A stretch of 64,000 nucleotides of DNA from an uncultured Alphaproteobacteria bacterium (GTDB lineage Bacteria; Pseudomonadota; Alphaproteobacteria; RF32; CAG-239), in NCBI GenBank assembly GCA_910576955.1, contig CAJTJB010000007.1:53838-117837 (forward strand), written 5' to 3'. Below are positions 18,185 through 27,348 of the stretch, one piece after another. Under the pieces are notes generated by a model. It did not search any database and was not told the DNA's origin. It was given only the letters and a program-made list of their open reading frames with translations. The first letter of the stretch is position 1. The number at the start of each line of letters is the position of its first letter. Both the position numbers and the translations under genes were made by a program.

Positions 18185-20266
18185 ATGCGTCCGAGTATTT
18201 TATTTCCGCTGTTTGCAACCATAAGCACCTTAAAAGGCGTTGGCGATAAATATGCGCGGCTGATAAAAAATCTCTGCGGTGAAAAAGTTTTGGATATATT
18301 GTTTCACCTGCCCGCAAATGTGACCGACCGCACATATACGCCGCCCTTAAGGGAAGCAAAAGACGGCAAGATATGGACCGGCATTGTCACCATCACCGAG
18401 CATCAGCCGCCCGCAAGCCGCAAACATCCCTACCGCATTTATTGCACAGACGGTACGGCGGAATTGGTTTTGGTGTTTTTCAAAGTATATAAGGATTCTA
18501 TTGTCAAAAATTACCCTGTCGGTGAAAGGCGCGCCATCAGCGGCAAACTCGAATATTTTAACGGAATGTGGCAGATGAGCCATCCGGACTATGTTGTTGC
18601 CGAGCAATACCTGCCGCTTATCGCACGGTTAGAACCGGTATATCCGTTAACTGCCGGCATAACCAACAAAATGCTGTGCCGTTTGGCGGAAGAATCGTTG
18701 AAAAAACTGCCGCCCTTGCCGGAATGGGTTGCGCCCGAGTCCTTAACGGATTTGGAATACATCAGTTTTAATCAGGCATTGGAGCGAGTGCATCATCCTA
18801 AAAATATGGCAGATTTGCTGCCGTCTTCAATAGTGCGCCGCCGCTTGGCATATGATGAAATATTGTCAAACCAGCTCGCTCTGGCATTTATCCGCCAAAA
18901 GGTAAAACAGCAAAAAGGGCGCTCGTTTAAGGGGACGGGGGCGCTATATGATAAGGTGCTGTCAGCTCTGCCGTTTTCTTTAACGGATGCGCAAAAAAAT
19001 GCATTAAATGAAATAGCCGCTGACCAAACCGCCCCCTATAAAATGCTGCGTTTGCTGCAAGGGGATGTCGGTTCGGGCAAAACCGTTGTGGCGTTGTTAA
19101 GTATGCTTAAAGTGATAGAGGAGGGCTCGCAGGCAGCCCTGATGGCGCCGACCGAGATTTTGGCAAAGCAACATTTTGAAACAATAAGCGCGCTTTGTGA
19201 AAACACAGGCGTAACCGTCGGTTTATTGACCGGCAAGCTTAAAGCTAAAGAAAAACGCGAGATATACGAAAGGCTTGCCGCCGGTGAAATCAACATCCTG
19301 GTTGGCACGCACGCTTTGTTTACCGAGCAGGTTGTGTTTAAAGATTTAGCGTATGTCGTTATTGATGAACAACACCGATTCGGCGTAAATCAGCGCTTGT
19401 CGCTTTCTGCCAAAGGCGAGCTGTGCGATGTGCTGGTAATGACGGCAACCCCGATTCCCCGCAGCCTCCTTTTAACAGCATACGGCGATATGGACTATTC
19501 CAAAATCGGCGAACTCCCCAAAGGGCGCAAACTGGCGCAAACCGTGGTAATAAACAGCAGTAAAATGCCCGATGTTATCAGCGCCTTGTCGCGCAAGCTG
19601 GCAGAGGGAACGCGCGCCTATTGGGTCTGCCCATTGGTAGACGAATCGGAAAAGTCTGATTTAGCCGCTGCAACCGAGCGGTATGAGATGTTGCGGCAAT
19701 ATTTCGGCGACAAAGTCGGACTGATACACGGCAAAATGAAAGAGCAGGAAAAAGACGCCGTGATGGAAGAGTTTAAGATCGGCAAAAAATCGCTGTTAGT
19801 TGCAACCACTGTTATTGAGGTCGGGGTAAATGTTCCCGAGGCGACAATTATGATAATTGAGCACGCCGAGCGATTCGGCTTGGCACAGCTACACCAACTC
19901 CGAGGACGCATTAAGCGCGGGTTTGAAGCCGGCAACTGCATTTTGCTCTATTCCTATCCCGTCAGTGCAGTGGCAAAAGAGCGTTTGGAGATTATGAAAC
20001 GCACCGAAAACGGTTTTTATATTGCTGAAAAAGATTTGGAGCTGCGCGGTGGTGGCGAGATTTTGGGAACGCGCCAATCCGGTTTTACGCAGTTTAAGCT
20101 GGCAGATATGTCCTCCCATCAGGATTTACTGATAAAAGCCCGCGATGATGTGCAGCAAATTTTAAAATCTGACCCGAAATTAGAATCAGAGCGCGGCAAA
20201 GCATTAAAAATACTTTTATACCTGTTCGAGCAAAACGAAGCCGTCAAAACCTATCTCGCCGGCTAA
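18185..20266 (+). CDS. recG: ATP-dependent DNA helicase RecG
   Basis: A 693-residue branch-migrating helicase that remodels stalled forks. Wedge/OB domain at residues ~55-160, Walker A LQGDVGSGKTVVAL near 294, the DEQH box VIDEQHRFGVNQR near 395, motif III TATPIPRSL, and the C-terminal motif QLRGRIKRG. Normal length. No clear Shine-Dalgarno is visible before 18185 (upstream is AT-rich). It shares a short divergent spacer with mfd. Confidence 0.96.
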   Translation: MRPSILFPLFATISTLKGVGDKYARLIKNLCGEKVLDILFHLPANVTDRTYTPPLREAKDGKIWTGIVTITEHQPPASRKHPYRIYCTDGTAELVLVFFKVYKDSIVKNYPVGERRAISGKLEYFNGMWQMSHPDYVVAEQYLPLIARLEPVYPLTAGITNKMLCRLAEESLKKLPPLPEWVAPESLTDLEYISFNQALERVHHPKNMADLLPSSIVRRRLAYDEILSNQLALAFIRQKVKQQKGRSFKGTGALYDKVLSALPFSLTDAQKNALNEIAADQTAPYKMLRLLQGDVGSGKTVVALLSMLKVIEEGSQAALMAPTEILAKQHFETISALCENTGVTVGLLTGKLKAKEKREIYERLAAGEINILVGTHALFTEQVVFKDLAYVVIDEQHRFGVNQRLSLSAKGELCDVLVMTATPIPRSLLLTAYGDMDYSKIGELPKGRKLAQTVVINSSKMPDVISALSRKLAEGTRAYWVCPLVDESEKSDLAAATERYEMLRQYFGDKVGLIHGKMKEQEKDAVMEEFKIGKKSLLVATTVIEVGVNVPEATIMIIEHAERFGLAQLHQLRGRIKRGFEAGNCILLYSYPVSAVAKERLEIMKRTENGFYIAEKDLELRGGGEILGTRQSGFTQFKLADMSSHQDLLIKARDDVQQILKSDPKLESERGKALKILLYLFEQNEAVKTYLAG

Positions 20267-20951
20267 ACTTCGCCTCCTCCCCCGAAGACTCTCTATCATC
20301 GTTCCCCCCTCCCACTTTTCTCGAGTCATTGCGAGGTGACATCGTCACCATGGCAATCTCTCCCCCTTTTTTCTAGTCATTGCGAGGCAACTTGTTGCCG
20401 TGGCAATCTTAAGAGAGTATGGATAACACAATATCACCCTCTCCTACCCTCTCCCCTCAAGGGAGAGGAATCCCTTGTGGCAAATACTCATCTTAAGCGT
20501 CCCTCCCCCCCACACAAGCAAGCGAGAGGACAGGTGAGGGGCAACAATTATCCGTATCTCCATAAGATTGCCACATCGTTACACTCCTCGCAATGACTCA
20601 TTGTAATAGCGTCATTGCGAGGTAAGCCGTAAGGCAATAACCGAAGCAATCCACAAACTAATGCGTAGCATTCCTTTTCTTAAAGGGTGATAACAAACCA
20701 TCATACTTCCAAAAAATCGCCAAAAACATACCGAAAAATCACTTTTTTTGGCATAAAACACGATTCGTTAGCAAAAAAATACTTGATTTTGTATAAAAAT
20801 TATGCTAAATTAAAATTACAAAAAAATATTATTGTGCTTTATTTTCTTATACTTACTATTATGAATTTGGGGTGCAATAATTTTTTTTCATTAAGTTTTT
20901 GTGAGCTTAATGTTTTTCCAAAGAGAATATTAACTAAAAAAAACCAATAAA
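20267..20951. other. Non-coding repeat-rich island between recG and a lipoprotein gene
   Basis: This 685-bp stretch holds no credible gene. The first ~400 bp contain several GTCATTGCGAGG...GCAATC palindromes and a CTCTCCCCTCAAGGGAGAG palindrome (20450-20470). The last ~260 bp (20690-20950) are extremely AT-rich and lead into the lipoprotein ATG without a Shine-Dalgarno site. A GTG-started frame at 20687-20950 is AT-driven and not believable as a protein. Confidence 0.75.
20325..20653. repeat. REP-like palindromic elements (four copies)
   Basis: Copies at 20325-20359, 20376-20410, 20573-20606 (inverted) and 20611-20653. Each begins GTCATTGCGAGG and ends in a GGCAATCT or GCAATCC segment, with an internal stem such as GGTGAC/GTCACC or GGCAAC/GTTGCC. 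The internal stem changes in both arms at once (covarying), as in REP or MITE-like elements that form hairpins. Similar GTCATTGCGAGG palindromes are widespread in proteobacterial intergenic DNA. Confidence 0.8.
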
Positions 20952-21710
20952 ATGAAAAAAAATCTTTTTGCAGCTGCTGCATGCGCTGCCTCTATGCTTC
21001 TCTCGGTGTTAACTTCTTGCTCGGGCGAGTCTTCTACCTTATATGCTATGGAAGAACCCGATCTCGAGCCGAGCTATACCCTTAAGGCTGATACCCTTAT
21101 GGCGTATGCCGGAACCGATGTACAAATGCTCCTCACCGTTACTCGCGTCACCAAGACGCCCGACGGTAAGGTAACAGAGGAAAAAATCGCCGAAGAGGTG
21201 ATTGACATCCTTCACCTCGACACCGAGGTAAAGAATGACTTTATCACCAGAGATGATAAGGTCGAAGAAAATGTCATCTGGAAGGGCATCGATCACGAGC
21301 CCTACGATGACAAGGCTTATGAGCAGAACGGCATTATCGTGACTGAAAAGTCCGAGGATGTTGTTTACCTCGTAAGTGCAATCTCCAACCACGCTCGTCC
21401 TTCGGACAGCCGCAACGGTGTTGGAGAATGCGATCTCAACCCAAAATCCAGACTGACAGTTAGAAACGTTAAGTTTTATGACGAGAAGTCTGGAAAATCT
21501 CTCGAATATACATTTAACTGTGAAGTTAAATACGAGGGATATGAGATTGTCGATGAAAAATGCGACAATTTCGTAAATGTGAACGGCGAGTTTGAGTATG
21601 CCGGAACTCATGTGGTTAAATGCAGCCACATCCTAAACGGCTATAACTTCGCCACTGGGGTTGTAAAGACACGCACTTACGACGGTGCATGGCGCAACGA
21701 GATTGAATGA
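20952..21710 (+). CDS. Putative lipoprotein, probably acquired from Bacteroidota
   Basis: A 252-residue protein with a lipoprotein signal (VLTSC at the lipobox, Cys near residue 23) and a beta-rich, acidic mature part. I recognise no family. The gene looks foreign. Lysine is coded mostly by AAG, and leucine mostly by CTC/CTT, while neighbouring genes strongly prefer AAA and TTG/TTA/CTG. There is no Shine-Dalgarno before the ATG, only an A-rich leader, as is normal in Bacteroidota. It lies beside REP-like repeats and has its own terminator. Its expression in this host is uncertain. Confidence 0.75.
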   Translation: MKKNLFAAAACAASMLLSVLTSCSGESSTLYAMEEPDLEPSYTLKADTLMAYAGTDVQMLLTVTRVTKTPDGKVTEEKIAEEVIDILHLDTEVKNDFITRDDKVEENVIWKGIDHEPYDDKAYEQNGIIVTEKSEDVVYLVSAISNHARPSDSRNGVGECDLNPKSRLTVRNVKFYDEKSGKSLEYTFNCEVKYEGYEIVDEKCDNFVNVNGEFEYAGTHVVKCSHILNGYNFATGVVKTRTYDGAWRNEIE

Positions 21711-21740
21711 TCTCATTTTGGCAGAAATTCCCAAAGAAGA

Positions 21741-21777
21741 AAACACCTCCCCCTAAAAAGGGAGGTGTACTTTTTTG
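21741..21777 (+). terminator. Rho-independent terminator after the lipoprotein gene
   Basis: Arms CACCTCCCC and GGGAGGTG around a short A-rich loop (21744-21768), followed after TAC by six T (21771-21776). It lies ~35 nt after the stop. Confidence 0.85.
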
Positions 21778-21841
21778 CATAACATTTAGCAAAACTTTTA
21801 CTTTTTAATGCTATACTCCCGCCAAACAGCAGGAGAAAACA

Positions 21842-22879
21842 ATGCCTTGTTATCTTATCACCGGCGGCGCCGGCTTTTTCGGAACTATCTTAAAGCAACA
21901 TTTTTTGGCAAAAGGCGCGCATATCGTCAGCATAGATTTAGAGCCGGATTCTTTCTCGCATCCGCATTTCTCCGCATATCAAGGCGATATTAACGATAAC
22001 GCGTTGATGGAACACATCTTTGCCACCCACAAATTTGATGCCGTCTTTCATTGCGCGGCTCTGTTGGCACACGTCAAAAAAGACCTCAAGCGCCTGTGGC
22101 AGGCAAATGTTAACGGCACGCAAAACGTTTATGATTTTGCCTTAAAATATAACATCCGCAAAATCATTTTTATCTCCAGCAATTGTCTCTGGGCAAAAAA
22201 CTTCGATTCGCCGGTGTCGGAAAACGAAACGCCTGAACCTGTTGAGATATATGGCAAATCCAAACTTGCCGGCGAGAGGATTCTCCTCTCAAAACCTGAT
22301 AAAATCAACAGTATTATCTTTCGCTCCCCCACCATTATGGACGAGGGGCGTTTGGGGCTGTTGAGCATTTTGTTTGAGTTTATAGACGAGAACCGCAAGC
22401 TCCCGATGGTTGGCGATGGAACAAACCGCTATCAGTTTATTTATGCCAAAGACCTGGCAAACGCTTTTGAACTGGCACTCAAAGCGGATTATTCGGACAT
22501 CTTTAACATCGGCTCGGACAATGTCAAAAGTTTTAATGAAGTATATGAATACGTTATCGGCAAATCCGGCTCAAAAACCCGCCTGTTTCATTTCCCCAAG
22601 CTGCCGATGGTTTGGGCAATGAAAATTTGTTTCTGGCTCGGTATCTCGCCGCTCGGACCATATCAATATAAAATGATTGCCTCTAACTTTATTTTTAACA
22701 CCGCTAAAATTAAGCAAAAACTCGGATTCGCCCCCACTCTTACCAATGAAGAAATGTTGCTGCGCGCTTATGAGTTTTACCATCAAAATAAGCAAGAAAT
22801 TTTAAATCGTAAAGATGTATCGGCACATAACAGCGTTGCCAAAATGGGCGTGATTAAACTTTTGAAGTGGTTGATGTAG
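21842..22879 (+). CDS. NAD(P)-dependent epimerase/dehydratase (extended SDR)
   Basis: A 345-residue extended short-chain dehydrogenase, the class that epimerises or reduces nucleotide sugars. The nucleotide-binding TGGAGFFG motif is at residues 7-14, the active-site Tyr-Lys is in YGKSK near 140, and a Ser-rich strand (IFISSNCLW) precedes it. It has a C-terminal extension of ~40 residues. The substrate cannot be told from sequence. Ribosome site AGGAG. It converges on the acyltransferase gene with a 26-nt overlap of the two coding ends. Confidence 0.88.
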   Translation: MPCYLITGGAGFFGTILKQHFLAKGAHIVSIDLEPDSFSHPHFSAYQGDINDNALMEHIFATHKFDAVFHCAALLAHVKKDLKRLWQANVNGTQNVYDFALKYNIRKIIFISSNCLWAKNFDSPVSENETPEPVEIYGKSKLAGERILLSKPDKINSIIFRSPTIMDEGRLGLLSILFEFIDENRKLPMVGDGTNRYQFIYAKDLANAFELALKADYSDIFNIGSDNVKSFNEVYEYVIGKSGSKTRLFHFPKLPMVWAMKICFWLGISPLGPYQYKMIASNFIFNTAKIKQKLGFAPTLTNEEMLLRAYEFYHQNKQEILNRKDVSAHNSVAKMGVIKLLKWLM

Positions 22880-23915
22880 CCCGTTTGTTAAAAAGCCGGC
22901 AAGCAGCTGCAGCCGCGGCATAGTTTATAGCTAACCATACGCCGCAGCAGCATAGTTTCAAAAACGCGTTGTTCGTTTCTTCTGCTGTTATCGTCCAATA
23001 GTGCCTGAATAAAAAGCCGTTAAACCCAAACAGATACGGGCTTATGCGCCCTGTATATTGCAAAAATTTGTTTTCTCGCCAATTTAGGGCAAAAAAGAAA
23101 CTTAAGGCAAAAATGCTGCTTGCCGCAAATCCGAGAATGAAAAACAGCTTAAAAAATTGTGCCCCGATAATAATAACAAGTGAACCCGCCGCTAAATAAA
23201 TATTTTTCAGGCGGCTATGCAAAAAAGGCAGCTCTTTTTCATACAAGGCAATGTATATCCCTAATGAAAATTCCGGCAAGTGTCCGGCAAAGTTTGCATA
23301 AAATTCAATAACCTGCCCGTCTGTATATATCAAAAATCCGGCGCATATAAGATAAAAGTAAAAAATATAAATTAAATTAGCCTTATCTTTCTTCAATAAA
23401 TAATAAAGTGGCAAAAAGGTAAGATATAGCTGAATAATCAGCGAGAAAAACCACCACGGCCCGTTCACCAAAAAAAGGCGCTCCGGAAAGAAGTTGTTTG
23501 TAAGGGATAATGTGTAAAAAAGCGCGGTGGTATTGATATTCGGAAATTTATATAAAACATAAACGAACACGCTGATAAGAAACAGCTTATAAATTTTTGC
23601 GATATGCTTAATTATAAACGATATACCCCCCCCAGTATTTAGAGGCGCAAAAGCTTTTGTTAGCCCATACCCGCTCAAAAAAATAAACACATACACGCCG
23701 TAAAAGCCGAAAAAGGAAAAAAAACCGTTTACCGTTTCGGCAGCAGAAAATTCTTCCATAAAGCAATAAACCGAATTTGCCGTAAAAGACATTTCATTTT
23801 GGTATGTTACCGGTTCAACCCAATGGAAAAAATTGTGCAGCAAAATGCATAAAATAGCGATTCCCTTAAAGAATAAAGTTTGATTATATGAAAGGTACGG
23901 CTCATTCTTCGTCAT
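22854..23915 (-). CDS. Acyltransferase family 3 membrane protein
   Basis: A 353-residue polytopic protein with about ten membrane segments. The N-terminal signature YNQTLFFKGIAILCILLHNF with its His fits the acyltransferase_3 family (O-acetylation of surface sugars or lipids), which has R/K-G-I-A-I-x-x-V-x-x-H at this position. I take ATG 23913-23915 (GGAG upstream, inside recX); an ATG six bases further up is possible. It overlaps the recX end by 14 nt, so the two are probably co-translated. The acceptor is unknown. The longer frame upstream is only recX in another phase. Confidence 0.82.
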   Translation of the reverse strand: MTKNEPYLSYNQTLFFKGIAILCILLHNFFHWVEPVTYQNEMSFTANSVYCFMEEFSAAETVNGFFSFFGFYGVYVFIFLSGYGLTKAFAPLNTGGGISFIIKHIAKIYKLFLISVFVYVLYKFPNINTTALFYTLSLTNNFFPERLFLVNGPWWFFSLIIQLYLTFLPLYYLLKKDKANLIYIFYFYLICAGFLIYTDGQVIEFYANFAGHLPEFSLGIYIALYEKELPFLHSRLKNIYLAAGSLVIIIGAQFFKLFFILGFAASSIFALSFFFALNWRENKFLQYTGRISPYLFGFNGFLFRHYWTITAEETNNAFLKLCCCGVWLAINYAAAAAACRLFNKRATSTTSKV

Positions 23916-24447
23916 ACGCATCTCCACCCAAAACCTCTTTGGCAACATCAAAATCAAACCCCGCCCGCACGAGCGTGCCGAGGTCTTTTTGCCGATTCGC
24001 CGCGCGCGCCTCCGCATCTTCCCGAAACCGTCCGATTTTCTTTTTTTTCGCAAAGTTAAGCGCTGTTTCAAGCTCCGAATATGCCGTGTTTTCAAACAAA
24101 TGCGCAATTGTTTGCTCGTCGATTCCCTTTTGCTTGAGCTTTTGCTCAATATAGCGTTTGGGCTTGCCAGCATTAAGGTAGCTGTTCAGTTTAAACCCGG
24201 CAAAACGCTCATCGTTTACAAAGTTTTGTTTCGCGCACTCTTCCACCACCTCATCAGCCCAGTTGTAAGCCTCTGCGGGGTTATATTCCTTGTCAAAAAA
24301 AGCATACTTGTCGATTCGCCGCCGTAATACGGCACGCAGATTATCTTCCGAGGTTTCAAAACGCTCCAGATAATACAGCGCAATATTGCGCAAACGCACT
24401 TTAGACGGCTTTTTCGGTGTTGATTTTTTTGTTTTTGCGCTAAACAC
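23902..24447 (-). CDS. recX: Regulatory protein RecX
   Basis: A 181-residue RecX homolog that inhibits RecA filament growth. It shows the three-helix repeat pattern: ALYYLERFETSEDNLRAVL, then QNFVNDERFAGFKLNSYLN, then QKLKQKGIDEQTI. GTG start (24445-24447). recA is not in the window; recX instead overlaps a membrane acyltransferase downstream. Confidence 0.88.
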   Translation of the reverse strand: MFSAKTKKSTPKKPSKVRLRNIALYYLERFETSEDNLRAVLRRRIDKYAFFDKEYNPAEAYNWADEVVEECAKQNFVNDERFAGFKLNSYLNAGKPKRYIEQKLKQKGIDEQTIAHLFENTAYSELETALNFAKKKKIGRFREDAEARAANRQKDLGTLVRAGFDFDVAKEVLGGDAYDEE

Positions 24448-24515
24448 TTGAAAATTACCTTTTTATACATTAACTTCACCAATAACGGACTCTAATTATA
24501 TAAAGGATTAAAAAA

Positions 24516-25439
24516 TTGGCTAATAAAAATTTTGATGAGTGTACATCTTTTTTAATTGATAACGGTGTTTTTGTCGGACGTATCTGCCGCTTGGAAAATG
24601 TGTTGAAAACAATAATCAATAAACACGGCTATGTCAAAAATGTGTCTGCCGCCCTTGCGGAAACGACCGCTCTCGGCGTTATGCTGGCAAATGCCCTGAA
24701 GTTTGAGGGCTTGTTTACGCTCCAGCTGCAAGGCAATGGACCGGTTTCAACCATTGTTGTGGATGTAACGACCGAGGGCAAGCTCCGCGCCTGTGCCAAT
24801 TATGATAAAGAACACCTTGAAAAAGCCTTTGCGCTTCGCAAAAACGAAGGGGAAATTGAGGCAACACCGCACCTTTTAGGCAACGGCACATTAGCTTTCA
24901 CGATTGATGACGGCAAAAGCAATTACCATCAGGGCGTGGTGGATTTACAAGGCAAAACGCTTGAAGAATGCGCTCTGCGCTATTTTAAACAGTCCGAACA
25001 AATCGAAACAATGTTAAAGCTGTTTGTAGAAATTCCCGAAGATGCCGAGGGCGAGTGGAAAGCCGGCGGCATTATGTTGCAGCGCATCCCCGAGTTGGGC
25101 GGCAAAAATGTCGATATGACGCAGCTCCCCGAGCTCAAAAACGAAGCCGAAGTGCTGATGAATACGCTGACCAAAGAAGAATTGTTTGATGAAAACTTAA
25201 GCCTGCAGGAAATCTTGCACCGTCTATATCACGCAAACAATTTGGTTATCACCAAGGAAAACCGTTATGAGTTTTGCTGCCGCTGCAGTCGCGAAAAGCT
25301 GTTAAAAACGCTCCGCGGCTTTTCGGAAAACGATTTGGCGGCGATGTTGGATGAAAATTCCAAAATCACGGCGAAATGCGGTTTTTGTTCTGAACAATAC
25401 GAATTTACGATTCCCGAAATTGTGCAGAAATTGAACTAG
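24516..25439 (+). CDS. hslO: Hsp33 redox-regulated chaperone
   Basis: A 307-residue holdase activated by oxidation. The C-terminal redox switch has CRC near residue 247 and CGFC near 285, the CxC-x27-32-CxxC zinc motif of Hsp33. The start is TTG at 24516 with AAAGGA seven bases upstream; no ATG fits the conserved N-terminus. It is divergent from recX with 68 bp between and is followed by a lipoprotein gene. Confidence 0.95.
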   Translation: MANKNFDECTSFLIDNGVFVGRICRLENVLKTIINKHGYVKNVSAALAETTALGVMLANALKFEGLFTLQLQGNGPVSTIVVDVTTEGKLRACANYDKEHLEKAFALRKNEGEIEATPHLLGNGTLAFTIDDGKSNYHQGVVDLQGKTLEECALRYFKQSEQIETMLKLFVEIPEDAEGEWKAGGIMLQRIPELGGKNVDMTQLPELKNEAEVLMNTLTKEELFDENLSLQEILHRLYHANNLVITKENRYEFCCRCSREKLLKTLRGFSENDLAAMLDENSKITAKCGFCSEQYEFTIPEIVQKLN

Positions 25440-25529
25440 CATTAAATAAGTATTAAACTTTATGGGCTAGACTAAATACAAAAGATATAAATCTTTATTG
25501 TGTAATAACTAAAAAAGTGGGTAAGCCTG

Positions 25530-26147
25530 ATGAATAAATTGAAATGTATAATGCTGATGTTTTGCGGTTTGTTTTTATTTGCATGCCGCACAACGAGTGA
25601 TGTTGACGCTGTGCCGCTGCGCTATTGCGAACCGCGGTTCAAAGATATGGCGCCGATAGAGTTAAACGTGGAAAAGGTAAACATTGTTTCCGAGTTTATT
25701 CCGTCTTTCACACGCCCGAACGTGGAACACCTTTTTCCGGTTTCCATTGAAAAAGCAGCCAAACTTTGGGCTGAAGACCGCTTAAAGGCAGATGGTTTCT
25801 CTTCCAATCGTATCGCTGAATACATTATCAAAGACGCATCAGTAACCGAAGAGATTGAAAAATCCGAAGAGTTATTGCAAAAAGACCGCTTGAAATATCG
25901 GGCAAATTTATCCGTTGTTTTAAAAATTACCGACAAGGCAAATCTTGCCGCGGCAGAAACCACCATCAACGCATGGCGTGAGCTGCGCATTCCGGCAGAT
26001 ACCGGCATTGCCGAAAAGGAAAAATATTGGAACGATATGGTTCAAAAGTTGTTTAATGACTTTAACGCCCGTATGGAGCAAAATATTCACGAATACTTGA
26101 ATATGTATGTCAAAAATAATAATACGGTCAAAGAATATTACGACTAA
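25530..26147 (+). CDS. Conserved-type lipoprotein of unknown function
   Basis: A 205-residue protein with a lipoprotein signal (MNKLKCIMLMFCGLFLFAC; lipobox LFAC, Cys at 19). The mature region is helical with a long charged coil around residues 110-200 and no known domain. Lipoproteins of this size next to hslO occur in other alphaproteobacteria, though I cannot confirm homology without a search. It is 90 nt downstream of hslO and closed by a terminator. Confidence 0.75.
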   Translation: MNKLKCIMLMFCGLFLFACRTTSDVDAVPLRYCEPRFKDMAPIELNVEKVNIVSEFIPSFTRPNVEHLFPVSIEKAAKLWAEDRLKADGFSSNRIAEYIIKDASVTEEIEKSEELLQKDRLKYRANLSVVLKITDKANLAAAETTINAWRELRIPADTGIAEKEKYWNDMVQKLFNDFNARMEQNIHEYLNMYVKNNNTVKEYYD

Positions 26148-26151
26148 AACA

Positions 26152-26177
26152 AAACCCGCCGAAACAGCGGGTTTTTT
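26152..26177 (+). terminator. Rho-independent terminator after the lipoprotein gene
   Basis: Arms AAAACCCGC and GCGGGTTTT with loop CGAAACA, ending in TTTTTT. It begins a few bases after the stop at 26147 and could also serve the convergent gene at 26194. Confidence 0.85.
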
Positions 26178-26193
26178 AGTGAGTGTTGGCAAT

Positions 26194-26835
26194 TTAACCG
26201 ACGGGCTTATACATAAGCCGATAATTATTGCCGATTTCCGTAACCTCTGAAATAAGCGTTATCGGCTGCCCGGCTTGGGCATCTTTCTTAAAACGTTTGG
26301 GAACACGCAGCTTGCCCATCAGCGGATGCTCTAAAACCAAATCACGTTTTTCGACTTCGGCAACAGTCCATTGGCTGACGTCATTTTTTGCAGGTCGGAA
26401 AAAGACTTGTAACGTATGCGGCATACAGGTTGTGCCGTCATCGTTGTGTTTTAAACCGGTTTTGGTAACCGCCACGCGATAAGCCTTATTTGGCACCATA
26501 GAGTCTGGAGTGAGCCCACCGATAAGGATTTCACGCTCTACCCCCGAAAGGAGGTAGATTTCCGTCCCGTTTTCATTCATAAAATACGGTGCACGAACAT
26601 CATCTCCGTCACAGTCAACAGTAACGAATTTTCCTCTGTAGCAATAGAAGAGTTTAATCTTCTCCGTGTTAACATCTTTTTCAAAGGAAAAACCTTTTTC
26701 AAGCAACAGCCGTGCCGCTTTGCGTATACGAATTGCTGATATAAGGCAAAAGATGAAGAGAACCACGAACACCACAGCAGCCACTGCCAAGATATAATAA
26801 TGCGCAGCGGGGAGAGAATTTGAAAGTATAACCAT
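26194..26835 (-). CDS. Membrane-anchored protein of unknown function
   Basis: A 213-residue protein with one N-terminal membrane segment (HYYILAVAAVVFVVLFIFCL near residues 12-31), then a basic stretch and a ~170-residue beta-rich domain with no motif that I know. I chose the ATG at 26833-26835; the frame is open to a TTG at 26901, which would add a second hydrophobic segment. Neither has a good ribosome site, so the start is uncertain. Convergent with the lipoprotein gene. Confidence 0.65.
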   Translation of the reverse strand: MVILSNSLPAAHYYILAVAAVVFVVLFIFCLISAIRIRKAARLLLEKGFSFEKDVNTEKIKLFYCYRGKFVTVDCDGDDVRAPYFMNENGTEIYLLSGVEREILIGGLTPDSMVPNKAYRVAVTKTGLKHNDDGTTCMPHTLQVFFRPAKNDVSQWTVAEVEKRDLVLEHPLMGKLRVPKRFKKDAQAGQPITLISEVTEIGNNYRLMYKPVG

Positions 26836-26938
26836 AATAAAAATATTTAAGTAGTTAATAGAATAATTTAGAATTATCGGCAATATAACAAAATTTTTCA
26901 AAGAGGCAACAAAAAAGGAGCTGCCCGCTCCTGTAAAA

Positions 26939-27346
26939 CTAATTCAGCACCCGCTGCGCATTATCATTTGCAATCAGGCTCAAAACCGGTAGATGAATAT
27001 TTTTAATCTGCTGACCGTGCGCATTTGCAATCTGGCAGCTGCCGCACAAAACTGCGCTTGTTTTGGATGTGGCATAGTCCTCAAACTCAAAAACTTCCCC
27101 TGGTTCCAAAACAGGCGTTTCGCCGTTAAACCCGTTATACGCCACTGAAACCGCGCGCCCTTTCATATCCGTAACCGAAATGTTTTTGCCCAGCAAACTG
27201 ATGGTATCATTGGAGTTATTCTCGATTCGCAAATAATATCCCCAGCAAAACTCATCATTGGAAGCTCTTTCATTCAAAAGCTCCTGATAAGCGGAGATAA
27301 CAATCCCCCCCTCTTGTGCTGTTGAAAAATCATCTTCCAAATACAT
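26939..27346 (-). CDS. apaG: ApaG domain protein
   Basis: A 135-residue single-domain ApaG protein, an immunoglobulin-like beta sandwich. The family pattern is clear: GYYLRIENNSNDTISLLGKN, then VTDMKGRAVSV and ETPVLEPGEVFEFEDYATSK. Its cellular role is unclear in bacteria (a link to Co/Mg resistance was proposed in Salmonella). The ATG sits at the edge of a long inverted repeat (27349-27407) that would form a hairpin in the leader. Confidence 0.88.
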   Translation of the reverse strand: MYLEDDFSTAQEGGIVISAYQELLNERASNDEFCWGYYLRIENNSNDTISLLGKNISVTDMKGRAVSVAYNGFNGETPVLEPGEVFEFEDYATSKTSAVLCGSCQIANAHGQQIKNIHLPVLSLIANDNAQRVLN

Positions 27347-27348
27347 TT

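Noticed and set aside
20687..20950. GTG-started 87-codon frame before the foreign lipoprotein gene
   Set aside because: It lies in extremely AT-rich DNA, has low-complexity Lys/Ile/Asn content, no ribosome site and no recognisable pattern.
21039..21629. 196-codon antisense frame to the foreign lipoprotein gene
   Set aside because: An antisense shadow created by the different codon use of that gene; no ribosome site or domain.
23916..24173. Long N-terminal extension of the acyltransferase frame
   Set aside because: It overlaps recX in another phase and has Arg/Ser-rich composition; the family N-terminus begins after MTKNEPY.
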